This document shows, one piece after another, positions 25,903 through 34,035 of a DNA stretch of 64,000 bases. The first letter of the stretch is position 1. Each line of letters starts with the position of its first letter. Made by a program: the position numbers and the translations under genes. The DNA comes from Solibacillus palustris (lineage in GTDB: Bacteria; Bacillota; Bacilli; Bacillales_A; Planococcaceae): positions 248,001-312,000 of the forward strand of contig NZ_JAKZFC010000002.1 of the NCBI RefSeq assembly GCF_022549215.1. Direction: 5' to 3'. The notes below the pieces were generated by a model. The model saw nothing but the letters and a program-made list of their open reading frames with translations, searched no databases and was not told the DNA's origin.

Positions 25903-25934
25903 GCACCTCCGTTTAAAAGAGGAGCGCTCTTTTT
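25903..25934 (+). terminator. Probable terminator after the HAD gene
   Basis: GCACCTC/GAGGAGC (one mismatch inside the stem) is followed by GCTCTTTTTG. Modest stem, good T-run. Confidence 0.55.
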
Positions 25935-26036
25935 GTCTACGGAAAAATGATATGTTACTTCTTCAAAAAATCAATCAGCTATTTGCTAGCTATCTACTTT
26001 AGTTATTCACTAACTTAGCCATCGTAACACATAAAT

Positions 26037-26066
26037 TGAATAAATAATTTGGTGGTGGACAAACTT
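26037..26066 (+). promoter_or_regulatory. Candidate SigG-type (forespore) promoter of cdaS
   Basis: TGAATA (26037-26042), a 17-nt spacer and CAAACTT (26060-26066) match the SigG consensus TGAATA/CATACTA at six of six and five of seven positions. In Bacillus subtilis cdaS is a forespore gene, so this site is plausible but unproven. Confidence 0.4.
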
Positions 26067-26129
26067 TATTCAGATCGATTTATGATAATTTAAATAATTT
26101 GAGTGAAGTAAAAAGGAAGGTGTATTTTC

Positions 26130-26750
26130 GTGGAGAATGTAGGTTGTGATTTTTCACCGATGGAGCAATCATTAAAAGAGGATATTCGCAAAGTCATAAA
26201 TGCATTACAAAATAATTTAGATATGATGGGGGATGGAAACTATTGTCTTCTTGGAGATTTTGAGAAAATAAAAGATGAGTTTTTGTCTATTGAGATGAAA
26301 GCTGCTACATTTTATTTAAACTGTTACTTATCCCCATTTACGGATAAGTACCCAGAAATATCAATTTGTGTGCAGAATATGTCAAAAAGGAGACATGGAG
26401 GGTTAATAGTAATTCAACGAGAAGACTCCCTTCAATCTTTGTTGAAGCCAGGTATTCCAATTGGAGCAGAATTAACTCATTCGTTATTAGAATCAATTTT
26501 TTTTTCTGGAAATCCACTTCATGATGGTGCTGTAGTTGTCAGTCAAAATCATATTGTTTCTGCGGCTAATGTCCTTCCACTATCTGATCGATACACAGGA
26601 GAGAAAAAACTTGGTACACGACATCGTGCTGCACTAGGACTGTCGGAACAAAGCGATGCCCTTGTACTCATAGTATCTGAAGAAACAGGCAGAGTTTCTT
26701 TTGCAAAAAGCGGAAATCTTTATCCTATAATTAATCAAGGATCGTTTTAA
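26130..26750 (+). CDS. cdaS: Sporulation-type diadenylate cyclase CdaS
   Basis: This 206-aa soluble protein makes c-di-AMP from two ATP. The DAC domain carries DGA (residues 132-134, in GNPLHDGAVVV) and RHR (164-166, in GTRHRAALGLSE), the two catalytic motifs. The N-terminal 60-70 residues are helical, like the autoinhibitory YojJ extension of CdaS. There are no membrane helices as in CdaA and no HhH domain as in DisA. Length is almost that of Bacillus CdaS (207). GTG 26130 has AAGGAAGGTG seven bases upstream. It stands alone. Confidence 0.9.
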   Translation: MENVGCDFSPMEQSLKEDIRKVINALQNNLDMMGDGNYCLLGDFEKIKDEFLSIEMKAATFYLNCYLSPFTDKYPEISICVQNMSKRRHGGLIVIQREDSLQSLLKPGIPIGAELTHSLLESIFFSGNPLHDGAVVVSQNHIVSAANVLPLSDRYTGEKKLGTRHRAALGLSEQSDALVLIVSEETGRVSFAKSGNLYPIINQGSF

Positions 26751-26942
26751 AAATGTACGTGGGCACTATGGTAACTAATATACGATTAGGTTCGTAAATA
26801 TTTCATTAGTTAAGGTTTAATGCATAATAAGTGAATTTTTGCTATCGCTATTATTCAAGTATAGTAACGAAAAAGAATGCGTACCAAAAGAATGCATTTG
26901 AGAAATTCCTTCTGTTCGATTCACCATATAAACTGATTTATT

Positions 26943-26976
26943 AAGAAATGATGTCTATTCAGATTCATTTCTTTTT
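26943..26976 (+). terminator. Probable terminator about 190 bp after cdaS
   Basis: AAGAAATGA/TCATTTCTT is a perfect 9-bp stem (loop 13 nt) followed by TT-ACA-TTTT. The T-run is interrupted. The 190 bp between it and cdaS hold nothing else I can identify. Confidence 0.5.
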
Positions 26977-27096
26977 ACATTTTAATAGAGATAACCATTT
27001 ATAGCCTTTTTCGCATAAGAGCAATGTACACCTGCATTGATTGTTGTTGTCCAAAGAAAAAAACATCCACATTTTTTAACCAAATTCTAAAACTGC

Positions 27097-27124
27097 TTTA
27101 TAAATCCTTCTTTATAAATCCTTC
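27097..27124. repeat. 14-bp perfect tandem duplication
   Basis: TTTATAAATCCTTC occurs twice in a row (27097-27110 and 27111-27124). It covers the stop codon of the decayed minus-strand gene, probably a slippage event. Confidence 0.8.
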
Positions 27125-27360
27125 TTCATGTTTGAAAATAGCCACATATCAATTGTCCATTCGGTTTCTTCTGCTTGATAAATGATATTAAAATAATGAC
27201 CATTGAAGTCTGATATTGAAATATGGTTAAAAATTCAAGAAAAATTATAAAACAAGCCAAGCCCATCATACCAACAAATGTAGGGCTTATTTTCTGCAAA
27301 TTGCAAAAAGATGTGATTGACAATATTTTGAAAGTACGTTAGATTAATACCTAATTTCAA
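27112..27360 (-). pseudogene. Decayed coding fragment of unknown family
   Basis: On the minus strand a protein-like frame runs from about 27360 to a TAA at 27112-27114 (83 codons). It reads ENKPYICWYDGLGLFYNF, an in-frame TGA at 27235-27237, then SDFNGHYFNIIYQAEETEW and DMWLFSNMKKDL. The Trp/Tyr/Glu-rich composition is not that of random AT-rich DNA. No start codon with a ribosome site is seen, and the 5' end runs into the thrS T-box. I do not recognise the family; it looks like the C-terminal remnant of a lost gene. Confidence 0.5.
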
Positions 27361-27369
27361 TTTAAAAAG

Positions 27370-27609
27370 CAATGAAAAGGATATGAATCGTTTTAGTGAA
27401 GATTACAAGAGAGGGAAATCACCGGCTGAAAGTTTCCTAATTGGACGAATCGATTTACTCCCTTTGAGCTGCGCTAGGAAACTAGTGACGTGTACAGGCG
27501 TTATCTGTATCAATGAGCTACTGATGTAAAAATGCAGTAGGAATTTGGGTGGAACCACGGGTATTCAAACACATATTCGTCCCTTTGAGGATGAGTATGT
27601 GTTTTTTTA
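27370..27609 (+). promoter_or_regulatory. T-box leader of thrS
   Basis: The conserved T-box GAATTTGGGTGGAACCACGG (27541-27560) is followed by a 14-bp terminator stem (27569-27602) and a T-run. Upstream is a Stem I region with an AGAGA k-turn-like element and a purine-rich loop; an ACT triplet at 27457-27459 before CCCTTTGAG is a candidate threonine specifier. Uncharged tRNA-Thr should stabilise the antiterminator and turn on thrS. The 5' limit is approximate. Confidence 0.9.
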
Positions 27610-27616
27610 TTATTAG

Positions 27617-27642
27617 TCAGCCAATGAAATGACATTGGCTGA
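27617..27642. other. Perfect hairpin after the T-box terminator
   Basis: TCAGCCAATG/CATTGGCTGA is a perfect 10-bp stem with a 6-nt loop and no T-run on either side. It may belong to the adjacent repeat element. Confidence 0.5.
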
Positions 27643-27652
27643 TAAGTAATAG

Positions 27653-27778
27653 GCTCCCAGCGGATGTCACAGAGTTATATATGAGTTTTATAGATGAGGT
27701 CAGCTTAAAAACATCACATCATGTGGCCCTAAACTCGAAAAATATCTGGACGGAATTTCGCAGGGGAGAATTGAATTA
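27653..27778. repeat. Structured intergenic repeat, copy B (upstream of thrS)
   Basis: This is a diverged relative of the element at 4361-4511. Shared blocks are CGGATGTCACAGA, AAAAACATCACATC, and ACTCGAAAAATATCTGGACG followed by a GAATTG end. The perfect hairpins of copy A are eroded. As in copy A, a coding gene starts within about 35 bp downstream. Confidence 0.5.
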
Positions 27779-27803
27779 CCAATAAAAGAAAAGGAGAGGT
27801 AGT

Positions 27804-29735
27804 ATGTCAAATCAAGAAGTAGCAATTCAATTTCCAAATGGCGAACAAAAACGTTTTGCCAAAGGTATTACGCTAACCGAAATCGCCAAATCGATTAGTC
27901 CAAGCTTAGCGCAAAAATCAATCGTAGGTGGTGTAAACACAACGACAACCGATTTGACACGACCGATTCTAGTGGATGCTGAAATTTCTCTGTATGATGC
28001 TGTGTCTCAACAAGGCTTAGCGGTACTTCGTCATTCAACTGCTCACTTGCTAGCACAAGCAGTTAAGCGATTATATCCAGGTGTAAAATTGGGTGTTGGA
28101 CCGATTATTGAAAATGGATTTTATTATGATATTGAGATGAGCCATACGCTCGTGCCAGAAGATTTAGGTGCTATTGAACGTGAAATGAAAAAGATTGTGA
28201 ATGAGAATTTACCAGTAGTGCGTAAGGAAGTAACGCGAGAACAAGCAAGTCATATTTTTGAAGAAGATTACTTAAAGCTTGAGCTATTAGAAGCGATACC
28301 GACTGAAGAACTCGTAACAGTTTATGAACAAGGAGAGTTTGTCGATTTATGTAGAGGGCCACATGTAGTGTCAACGAATAAATTACAGTACTTTAAACTG
28401 ATGAATATTTCCGGTGCGTACTGGCTCGGTGATAGTAACAATCAAATGCTACAGCGTATTTACGGCGTGGCGTTTGCAACGAAAGAGGATATGCAAGATT
28501 ATTTCGTGTTCCTGGAAGAAGCCGAAAAACGTAATCATCGTAAGCTGGGAAAAGAGCTCGATTTATTTATGTTCTCTGAAGAAGCACCAGGTATGCCGTT
28601 TTATTTAGCAAATGGGCAAATTATTCGAAACGAGTTAGAAAATTTCTTACGTAACTTGCAAACAAGCTATGACTATAAAGAAGTGCGCACACCACTAATG
28701 ATGAATCAACGCCTGTGGGAGCAATCGGGGCATTGGCATCATTACAAGGAAAATATGTACTTTACGCAAGTGGATGAGCAAAAATTTGCGCTTAAACCAA
28801 TGAACTGTCCAGGACATATGCTCATTTACAAAAATGATTTGCATTCGTATCGTGATTTGCCAATACGTATGGCGGAGTTTGGGCAAGTGCATCGCCATGA
28901 ATTTAGTGGTGCACTAAACGGGTTACTCCGTGTGCGTACTTTCTGTCAGGATGATGCGCATATTTTCGTAACTCCTGAGCAAATCGAGGGTGAAATTACA
29001 TTAGCATTGCAAATTATTGACCATGTATACAATGTATTTGGCTTCGAATATGACATTGAATTGTCTACACGCCCGGATAATTATATGGGTGAACTCGCCT
29101 TATGGGACAAAGCAGAGCAGGCACTTGAAAACGTGTTAAATCAATTAGGTTTCCCTTACAAAATTAATGAGTGTGACGGCGCATTTTATGGACCAAAAAT
29201 AGATATTCATATTAAAGATGCAATAAAACGAAGTCATCAATGTGCGACTGTACAGCTTGATTTCCAACTACCAGAGAAGTTTGATTTAATGTATGTGAAT
29301 GAGGACAACGAAAAGGTACGTCCTGTTGTGATTCACCGAGCAGTCTTTGGTTCCATCGATCGTTTTCTTGGGATTTTAATCGAGCATTTTGGTGGTGCAT
29401 TCCCATTGTGGCTTGCACCAAAGCAGGTACAAATCATAGGCGTTTCTGATGTACATAAACCGTACGTCGAAAAAGTACTACATGATTTACGCCAAGTAAA
29501 TATACGTGTGTCAGTAGATGAACGAAATGAAAAACTAGGTCGTAAAATTCGTGATGCACAAATGCAAAAAGTCCCATATATCTTAGTTCTAGGTGATGAA
29601 GAGCAACATGAGGGCTCTGTAACAATTCGTGCACATAAGCAAGAGGGTTTAACAAAAATGTCCATTGGGGCATTTGCCGAATATGTAAAAGAAGAGATTG
29701 AACAGAAAAAATTACCGAATTTCGCAAATGTATAA
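27804..29735 (+). CDS. thrS: Threonyl-tRNA synthetase
   Basis: This 643-aa class II synthetase charges tRNA-Thr. Domain order: N-terminal TGS domain (1-65), editing domain (HSTAHLLAQAV near residue 75 and CRGPH near 183), catalytic core with motif 2 around MNCPGHM and motif 3 HRAVFGSIDRFLGILIEHFGG, and a C-terminal anticodon-binding domain (VQIIGVSDVHKPYVEKVL onward). Full length. GGAGAGG precedes the ATG. Expression is under the upstream T-box. Bacillus can carry two genes (thrS, thrZ); which one this is cannot be told here. Confidence 0.97.
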   Translation: MSNQEVAIQFPNGEQKRFAKGITLTEIAKSISPSLAQKSIVGGVNTTTTDLTRPILVDAEISLYDAVSQQGLAVLRHSTAHLLAQAVKRLYPGVKLGVGPIIENGFYYDIEMSHTLVPEDLGAIEREMKKIVNENLPVVRKEVTREQASHIFEEDYLKLELLEAIPTEELVTVYEQGEFVDLCRGPHVVSTNKLQYFKLMNISGAYWLGDSNNQMLQRIYGVAFATKEDMQDYFVFLEEAEKRNHRKLGKELDLFMFSEEAPGMPFYLANGQIIRNELENFLRNLQTSYDYKEVRTPLMMNQRLWEQSGHWHHYKENMYFTQVDEQKFALKPMNCPGHMLIYKNDLHSYRDLPIRMAEFGQVHRHEFSGALNGLLRVRTFCQDDAHIFVTPEQIEGEITLALQIIDHVYNVFGFEYDIELSTRPDNYMGELALWDKAEQALENVLNQLGFPYKINECDGAFYGPKIDIHIKDAIKRSHQCATVQLDFQLPEKFDLMYVNEDNEKVRPVVIHRAVFGSIDRFLGILIEHFGGAFPLWLAPKQVQIIGVSDVHKPYVEKVLHDLRQVNIRVSVDERNEKLGRKIRDAQMQKVPYILVLGDEEQHEGSVTIRAHKQEGLTKMSIGAFAEYVKEEIEQKKLPNFANV

Positions 29736-29890
29736 AAGTCGAATCATCAAAAGATAGTTGGGAGCTTATTTTCGAATTGAATCAACTGAAAATATCTGAA
29801 ATGTGGGGAGAAACATTAGAGTTACAAGGTGTGACAGGAAAAATAATAGCTAATCAAATAAAGGCTATTAAGGAATTTAAAGTGAGATAA
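29732..29890 (+). pseudogene. 3' fragment of a lost gene directly after thrS
   Basis: From inside the thrS stop region to TAA 29888-29890 a different frame reads 52 protein-like residues, including SSKDSWELIFELNQLKISEM and WGETLELQGVTGKI. There is no start codon with a ribosome site. It is probably the tail of a deleted neighbour, fused against thrS by the deletion. Family not recognised. Confidence 0.4.
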
Positions 29891-29899
29891 CGTTGTAAA

Positions 29900-29934
29900 C
29901 ACAAAAAGTAAGCAAAATCTGCTTGCTTTTTGTG
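29900..29934. terminator. Bidirectional hairpin between thrS and the prolyl 4-hydroxylase gene
   Basis: CACAAAAAGTAAGCA pairs with TGCTTGCTTTTTGTG over 15 bp with one G-T pair. The two flanking genes converge here. The T-run is inside the stem rather than after it. Confidence 0.6.
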
Positions 29935-29950
29935 CTTAAACATATTGAAT

Positions 29951-30616
29951 TTAAATATTATTACTAATTTTTTGTCGTCGAATCCATTGAGTGGCAATCC
30001 ATTTCTCACCTTGAGTAACTGGCGCACCACCGTGTAATGTAAGTTCATTTAATTGCACATCGTTGTAAAAATACTCAAAGTATACAGCCATTCCTTTTTT
30101 AGGAAATACAGATAGGTTTAAATTAGGAAAATACGTTTGCCCGCCTTCCTCGACATCATTTAAGTACAAAACAAATGTAGCAATACGATTGTTGCTAGCA
30201 GCTTTACTCGTTGAAGCGAAGTAATCGAAGTGTGCTTTATATTCTTGTCCTGGTAGGTAGTTTATAATATGTAATCCTTCTCCATGATCGATCGGGATGT
30301 CGATAATAGATGCAAGTCTTTTTTCAATTTGCAAAACAATTTCATTGTTCGTATCTGTTAAAAATACACCACTACTTGTTCGAATATCATTCACTTCCCG
30401 TGAACTACCAGTTTTTGAACGTTCAAGACGGTCTTTTGATAATTGAATAAGTGCGTCACACTCCCCATCATCTAGAACCGAACCTAATACAATGACTAAT
30501 GGTTCATCGAATTTAGCGATGATTTCAATTTCTCTGTCGACTGTAGTAATTTTATTTCCACTATGGTTAAAGATAGTGGTTTCTTTAGTAAGTATTTCTG
30601 AATCAATTTTTGCCAA
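29951..30616 (-). CDS. Prolyl 4-hydroxylase-like 2-oxoglutarate/Fe(II) dioxygenase
   Basis: This 221-aa oxygenase closely resembles the Bacillus anthracis prolyl 4-hydroxylase (anthrax-P4H). Iron ligands are in YKAHFDYFAS (H, D) and LTLHGGAPV (H), with the 2-oxoglutarate Lys in GEKWIATQW; NDIRTSSGVFL and LNDVEEGGQTYFP are also conserved. The start is TTG 30616 (reading LAKIDSE), since CAAGGAGGT lies 8 nt upstream and homologs begin near here; the open frame to 30748 is a basic, unlikely extension. Bacterial P4Hs act on collagen-like or elongation-factor substrates; the target here is unknown. Confidence 0.87.
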   Translation of the reverse strand: MAKIDSEILTKETTIFNHSGNKITTVDREIEIIAKFDEPLVIVLGSVLDDGECDALIQLSKDRLERSKTGSSREVNDIRTSSGVFLTDTNNEIVLQIEKRLASIIDIPIDHGEGLHIINYLPGQEYKAHFDYFASTSKAASNNRIATFVLYLNDVEEGGQTYFPNLNLSVFPKKGMAVYFEYFYNDVQLNELTLHGGAPVTQGEKWIATQWIRRQKISNNI

Positions 30617-30885
30617 TACACATAACCTCCTTGATTTGGTTTTTTTTATTTCTACAAAACTTTTTGTATTCCCTTTAATTTTTTGTATAAAATGGTAAAT
30701 TTTTTTGAGGACTTTTTTTGGTAACGGATGGGGAGAACATAATTCCATGTAAGGATAATCAATTTCCTAAGTATATTTATTTGTTAAATAGGCAACACAA
30801 AAGACATTCAGTAAAATTAGTTTACTTTTTGATAGACTTTGAATTTGTTTGTATGTTATTTTTGACGTAAGAAAATATAATATGC

Positions 30886-30933
30886 AAGACAAGGTGGAGC
30901 CGTAGTCAACTATGGCCCCACCTTGTCTTTTTT
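30886..30933 (+). terminator. Very strong leader hairpin/terminator immediately upstream of the CPA2 antiporter gene
   Basis: AAGACAAGGTGG (30886-30897) pairs perfectly with CCACCTTGTCTT (30918-30929), the stem extends inward, and a run of T residues follows. The ribosome site of the antiporter starts 7 nt later. The upstream gene is on the other strand, so this can only be a leader attenuator, or the end of a very short RNA started near TATAAT 30876-30881. Confidence 0.75.
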
Positions 30934-30952
30934 GTGTTGGAGGAGGAAAAAT

Positions 30953-32104
30953 ATGTTTATTTTACAAATTGCACTTGTTTTGTTTGCTACAAAATTAGCA
31001 GGTCATTTGGCTGCGAGGTTAGGGCAGCCTTCTGTATTAGGAAAAGTCCTTGTAGGAATTATATTGGGTCCAGCTTTATTGGGGTGGATTCATGAAACAG
31101 AATTATTAACGACATTCAGTCAAATTGGTGTTCTTTTATTAATGTTTTTAGCGGGACTTGAAACAGACTTGCAAGAAATGAATAAAAATAAGAAGGCAGC
31201 CATTTATGTGGCATTTGGTGGTATTATTGTACCCATTATTTTAGGATACTTTGGTTCTCAATATTACGGAATGTCTGTTGGCGAATCGGTTTTTATTGGT
31301 TTATTATTATCGGCAACATCTGTAAGTATTTCAGTTCAAGCATTGAGAGAGCTGGGTTGGTTAAATAGTAAAGAAGGTTCGACATTATTAGGTGCAGCAG
31401 TATTAGATGATATTGTTGTTGTTGTTTTAATTGCAATTGCGATGAGTGTTTTTGCAGGCTCTGATACAAATGTTGGCTTACTTATTGGAAAGAAAATTTT
31501 ATTCTTTGCTGTGCTAATTTTAATTTCAAAATGGGTGATTCCACACTTCATTCAATTATTTACAAAGTTCAAAGTAACTGAATCGGTATTAAGTGCAGGA
31601 TTAATAATTTGCTTTGGTTTATCTTATTTTGCAGAAATTTTAGGTATTGCAGGAATTATCGGTGCATTTTTTGCAGGGATCGCAATCGCTCAAACGAAAT
31701 TTAAAAAAGAAATTGAACATAAGGTAGAGCCGATTGCCTATGGAATTTTTGTTCCATTTTTCTTCGTGAGCATTGGATTAGCCGTTTCATTTGATGGAAT
31801 TGGTGATCAAGTTGGGTTTATTTTCATTTTCTCTATAATTGCTATTTTATCTAAATTTATTGGATCTGGCGCCGGTGCAAAATTAGCTGGATTTAATACA
31901 AAATCATCAATGGGTGTCGGTGCTGGGATGGTGTCTCGAGGAGAAGTGGCATTGATATTAGCTGCCATGGGATTAGAGAGTGGCTTATTGCCGGCGAATT
32001 ACTATACAGCAATGATCATTGTCGTAATTGTAACTACAATTGTTACGCCGCTATTATTGAAACTAATTTTCGGCAAAAGAAATACACAGGAAATAGTAAA
32101 ATAA
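30953..32104 (+). CDS. Cation:proton antiporter, CPA2 (Kef/NapA-like) family
   Basis: The 383-aa integral membrane protein has about twelve spans and lacks the C-terminal RCK/TrkA domain of Kef channels, so it is NapA/YjbQ-core like. Signatures include GQPSVLGKVLVGIILGP, LLLMFLAGLETDL, AAVLDDIVVVVLIAI with the paired Asp of electrogenic CPA2 exchangers, and VSRGEVALILA. ATG 30953 is preceded by GGAGGAGG; the longer frame starts inside the leader hairpin. It probably exchanges Na+ or K+ for H+. Expression is likely controlled by the unusual leader hairpin. Confidence 0.88.
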   Translation: MFILQIALVLFATKLAGHLAARLGQPSVLGKVLVGIILGPALLGWIHETELLTTFSQIGVLLLMFLAGLETDLQEMNKNKKAAIYVAFGGIIVPIILGYFGSQYYGMSVGESVFIGLLLSATSVSISVQALRELGWLNSKEGSTLLGAAVLDDIVVVVLIAIAMSVFAGSDTNVGLLIGKKILFFAVLILISKWVIPHFIQLFTKFKVTESVLSAGLIICFGLSYFAEILGIAGIIGAFFAGIAIAQTKFKKEIEHKVEPIAYGIFVPFFFVSIGLAVSFDGIGDQVGFIFIFSIIAILSKFIGSGAGAKLAGFNTKSSMGVGAGMVSRGEVALILAAMGLESGLLPANYYTAMIIVVIVTTIVTPLLLKLIFGKRNTQEIVK

Positions 32105-32150
32105 TAAATTGTTAAACGTAATTTACTCTAGTTACGTCTAATGATAAGAG

Positions 32151-32181
32151 ACAGCATAGTGGTCAAACTATGCTGTTTTTT
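32151..32181 (+). terminator. Terminator after the CPA2 antiporter gene
   Basis: ACAGCATAGT/ACTATGCTGT is a perfect 10-bp stem with a 6-nt loop followed by TTTTTTA. Confidence 0.9.
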
Positions 32182-32326
32182 ATGTTTAACAAAGTGCACC
32201 ATGATGCTCCATTTTTCTACAGAAGGACAAGAGCCTCTTGTATTATATAAAATTGACAAAAATAAAATTGTTAATTAATCTTTACCTATTATTCCAAATA
32301 TTTGAGTATGAAAGGATATGAAAAGA

Positions 32327-33565
32327 ATGGATACTCAAGTTATGTCGAGAGATGAAATTAAAAAGTTGTATAACCGGGTGTTAATTGTAGTTAGTATCTC
32401 GCAAATATTCGGTGGTGCAGGTTTAGCTGCAGGTATTTCTGTTGGTGCACTGCTCGTTCAACAAATGATTGGGGATAGCTCTTTTTCGGGGGTTCCAACA
32501 GCATTATTTACATTAGGGTCTGCATTTACTGCATATAGTGTAGGAAAGCTCTCGCAAAAATATGGAAGGCGAATCGGATTGTCTGCAGGATTTTTTGTTG
32601 GTGGAGTTGGTGCACTTGGAGTCATAGTCGCAGCGATACAAAATAATCTAATCTTATTATTTATTGCATTGTTTGTTTATGGTGCAGGCACAGCGACGAA
32701 TTTGCAAGCTCGCTATGCTGGAACAGATTTAGCAACGAAAGAGCAGCGGGCAAAAGCAATTAGTACAACGATGGTTATGACAACATTTGGAGCGGTAGCG
32801 GGGCCAAACTTAATTTCTACAATGGGGCATGTAGCGGAGAGTTTACATATGCCTGCATTAGCAGGGCCATTTATACTTTCGATGTTTGCTTATTTACTAG
32901 CAGGCTTAACATTATTATTAATGTTACGACCAGACCCACTGCTAATTGCAAAACAGCTAGAGGAAAATCATCCGTCCAATCAAGCTACATTATCGGGAGA
33001 TTCACAGGGGCAAAGGAAAGATGGCATTATTGTTGGTGCTGGTGTGATGATTATAACGCAGGTGGTTATGGTAGCTATTATGACGATGACACCCATTCAT
33101 ATGACACATCACGGTTATAATTTAGCTAGCATTGGTTTAGTCATTGGTTTTCATGTTGGCTTTATGTATTTTCCATCATTAGTTACGGGAATTTTGGTAG
33201 ATAGATTTGGGCGAAATGCGATGATTATCGGTGCATCGGTAACATTACTAGCCTCGGGAATAGTTGCTGCCTATGCGCCAACAGATTCATTAATTTTCCT
33301 TATTATTGCGCTAGCTTTATTGGGCCTAGGTTGGAATTTTGGATTAATTAGTGGAACGGCATTAATTGTCGATCATACAACGATAGCAGAAAGAGCTAAA
33401 GTACAGGGGACGATTGATGTATTTATCGCTATTTCCGGTGCAACAGCAGGCTTACTGTCAGGGATTATTGTTGCTAAAACTAGCTATGGGATGCTGTCTA
33501 TTAGTGGCGCGCTTATTTCGTTAGCATTACTCCCGCTTATTGGATGGATCATGAAAAGAAAATGA
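32327..33565 (+). CDS. MFS transporter
   Basis: This 412-aa protein has twelve membrane spans. The loop after helix 2 reads SVGKLSQKYGRRIGLS, a good MFS motif A, and the second half repeats it as GILVDRFGRNAMI. I start at ATG 32327, with AAAGGA 10 nt upstream; ATG 32318 is too close to that site. Monocistronic, no linked regulator. Substrate unknown; the pattern fits drug/metabolite efflux families. Confidence 0.88.
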   Translation: MDTQVMSRDEIKKLYNRVLIVVSISQIFGGAGLAAGISVGALLVQQMIGDSSFSGVPTALFTLGSAFTAYSVGKLSQKYGRRIGLSAGFFVGGVGALGVIVAAIQNNLILLFIALFVYGAGTATNLQARYAGTDLATKEQRAKAISTTMVMTTFGAVAGPNLISTMGHVAESLHMPALAGPFILSMFAYLLAGLTLLLMLRPDPLLIAKQLEENHPSNQATLSGDSQGQRKDGIIVGAGVMIITQVVMVAIMTMTPIHMTHHGYNLASIGLVIGFHVGFMYFPSLVTGILVDRFGRNAMIIGASVTLLASGIVAAYAPTDSLIFLIIALALLGLGWNFGLISGTALIVDHTTIAERAKVQGTIDVFIAISGATAGLLSGIIVAKTSYGMLSISGALISLALLPLIGWIMKRK

Positions 33566-33789
33566 AACGGCTGAAGTATTGATTGATATGAATGGAGAGG
33601 TTGATTAGGCAGGATTGTATTCAACATTCTAACACTGTATAAACGATAAGCTTTGAAAGCTAGCTAAATTGTTGAGCCATACTGTTGCTAACAATGTTAG
33701 ATTCAAACGTTCAACATATATAGTTACATTATTTTTTAGTAAATCCTCTCGGAATACGTTAGAAGGTAAGTATTGAAGTTAACAATTGA

Positions 33790-33861
33790 ATGGACTTCTC
33801 AAAGAATCAAATGCAGGCAATTGACCAGATTGTGAAAGAGGCTATTGCGTGTGGCACGTAA
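33790..33861 (+). pseudogene. Possible short coding remnant in a 470-bp gene-free stretch
   Basis: The stretch 33566-34035 has no gene. Within it ATG 33790 opens a 23-codon frame (MDFSKNQMQAIDQIVKEAI and a few more residues) with protein-like composition but a poor ribosome site. It may be a remnant of a deleted gene. Apart from the terminator at 33880 I see nothing else in the stretch. Confidence 0.25.
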
Positions 33862-33879
33862 ATTTAAATAATAATTTCG

Positions 33880-33922
33880 ATCAACCACAAAGCAGTAATT
33901 TGCAATGTGGTTGATTTTTTTT
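33880..33922 (+). terminator. Terminator of unknown upstream unit
   Basis: ATCAACCACA/TGTGGTTGAT (10-bp perfect stem, 16-nt loop) is followed by eight T residues. It follows the remnant at 33790 and precedes yceG. Confidence 0.85.
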
Positions 33923-34035
33923 ATGGGAAAGCCACATAATAAAATTTATTATGATAAATGAAACTAAACAACCACTTTAATCGTATATTATAATAGACTC
34001 AAAAAAGTTTGATGAATGTAGACTGGAGTGAGGGA

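Noticed and set aside
27126-27323. 65-codon minus-strand frame upstream of thrS
   Set aside because: A different frame of the same strand gives the protein-like remnant at 27112-27360; this one is hydrophobic by chance.
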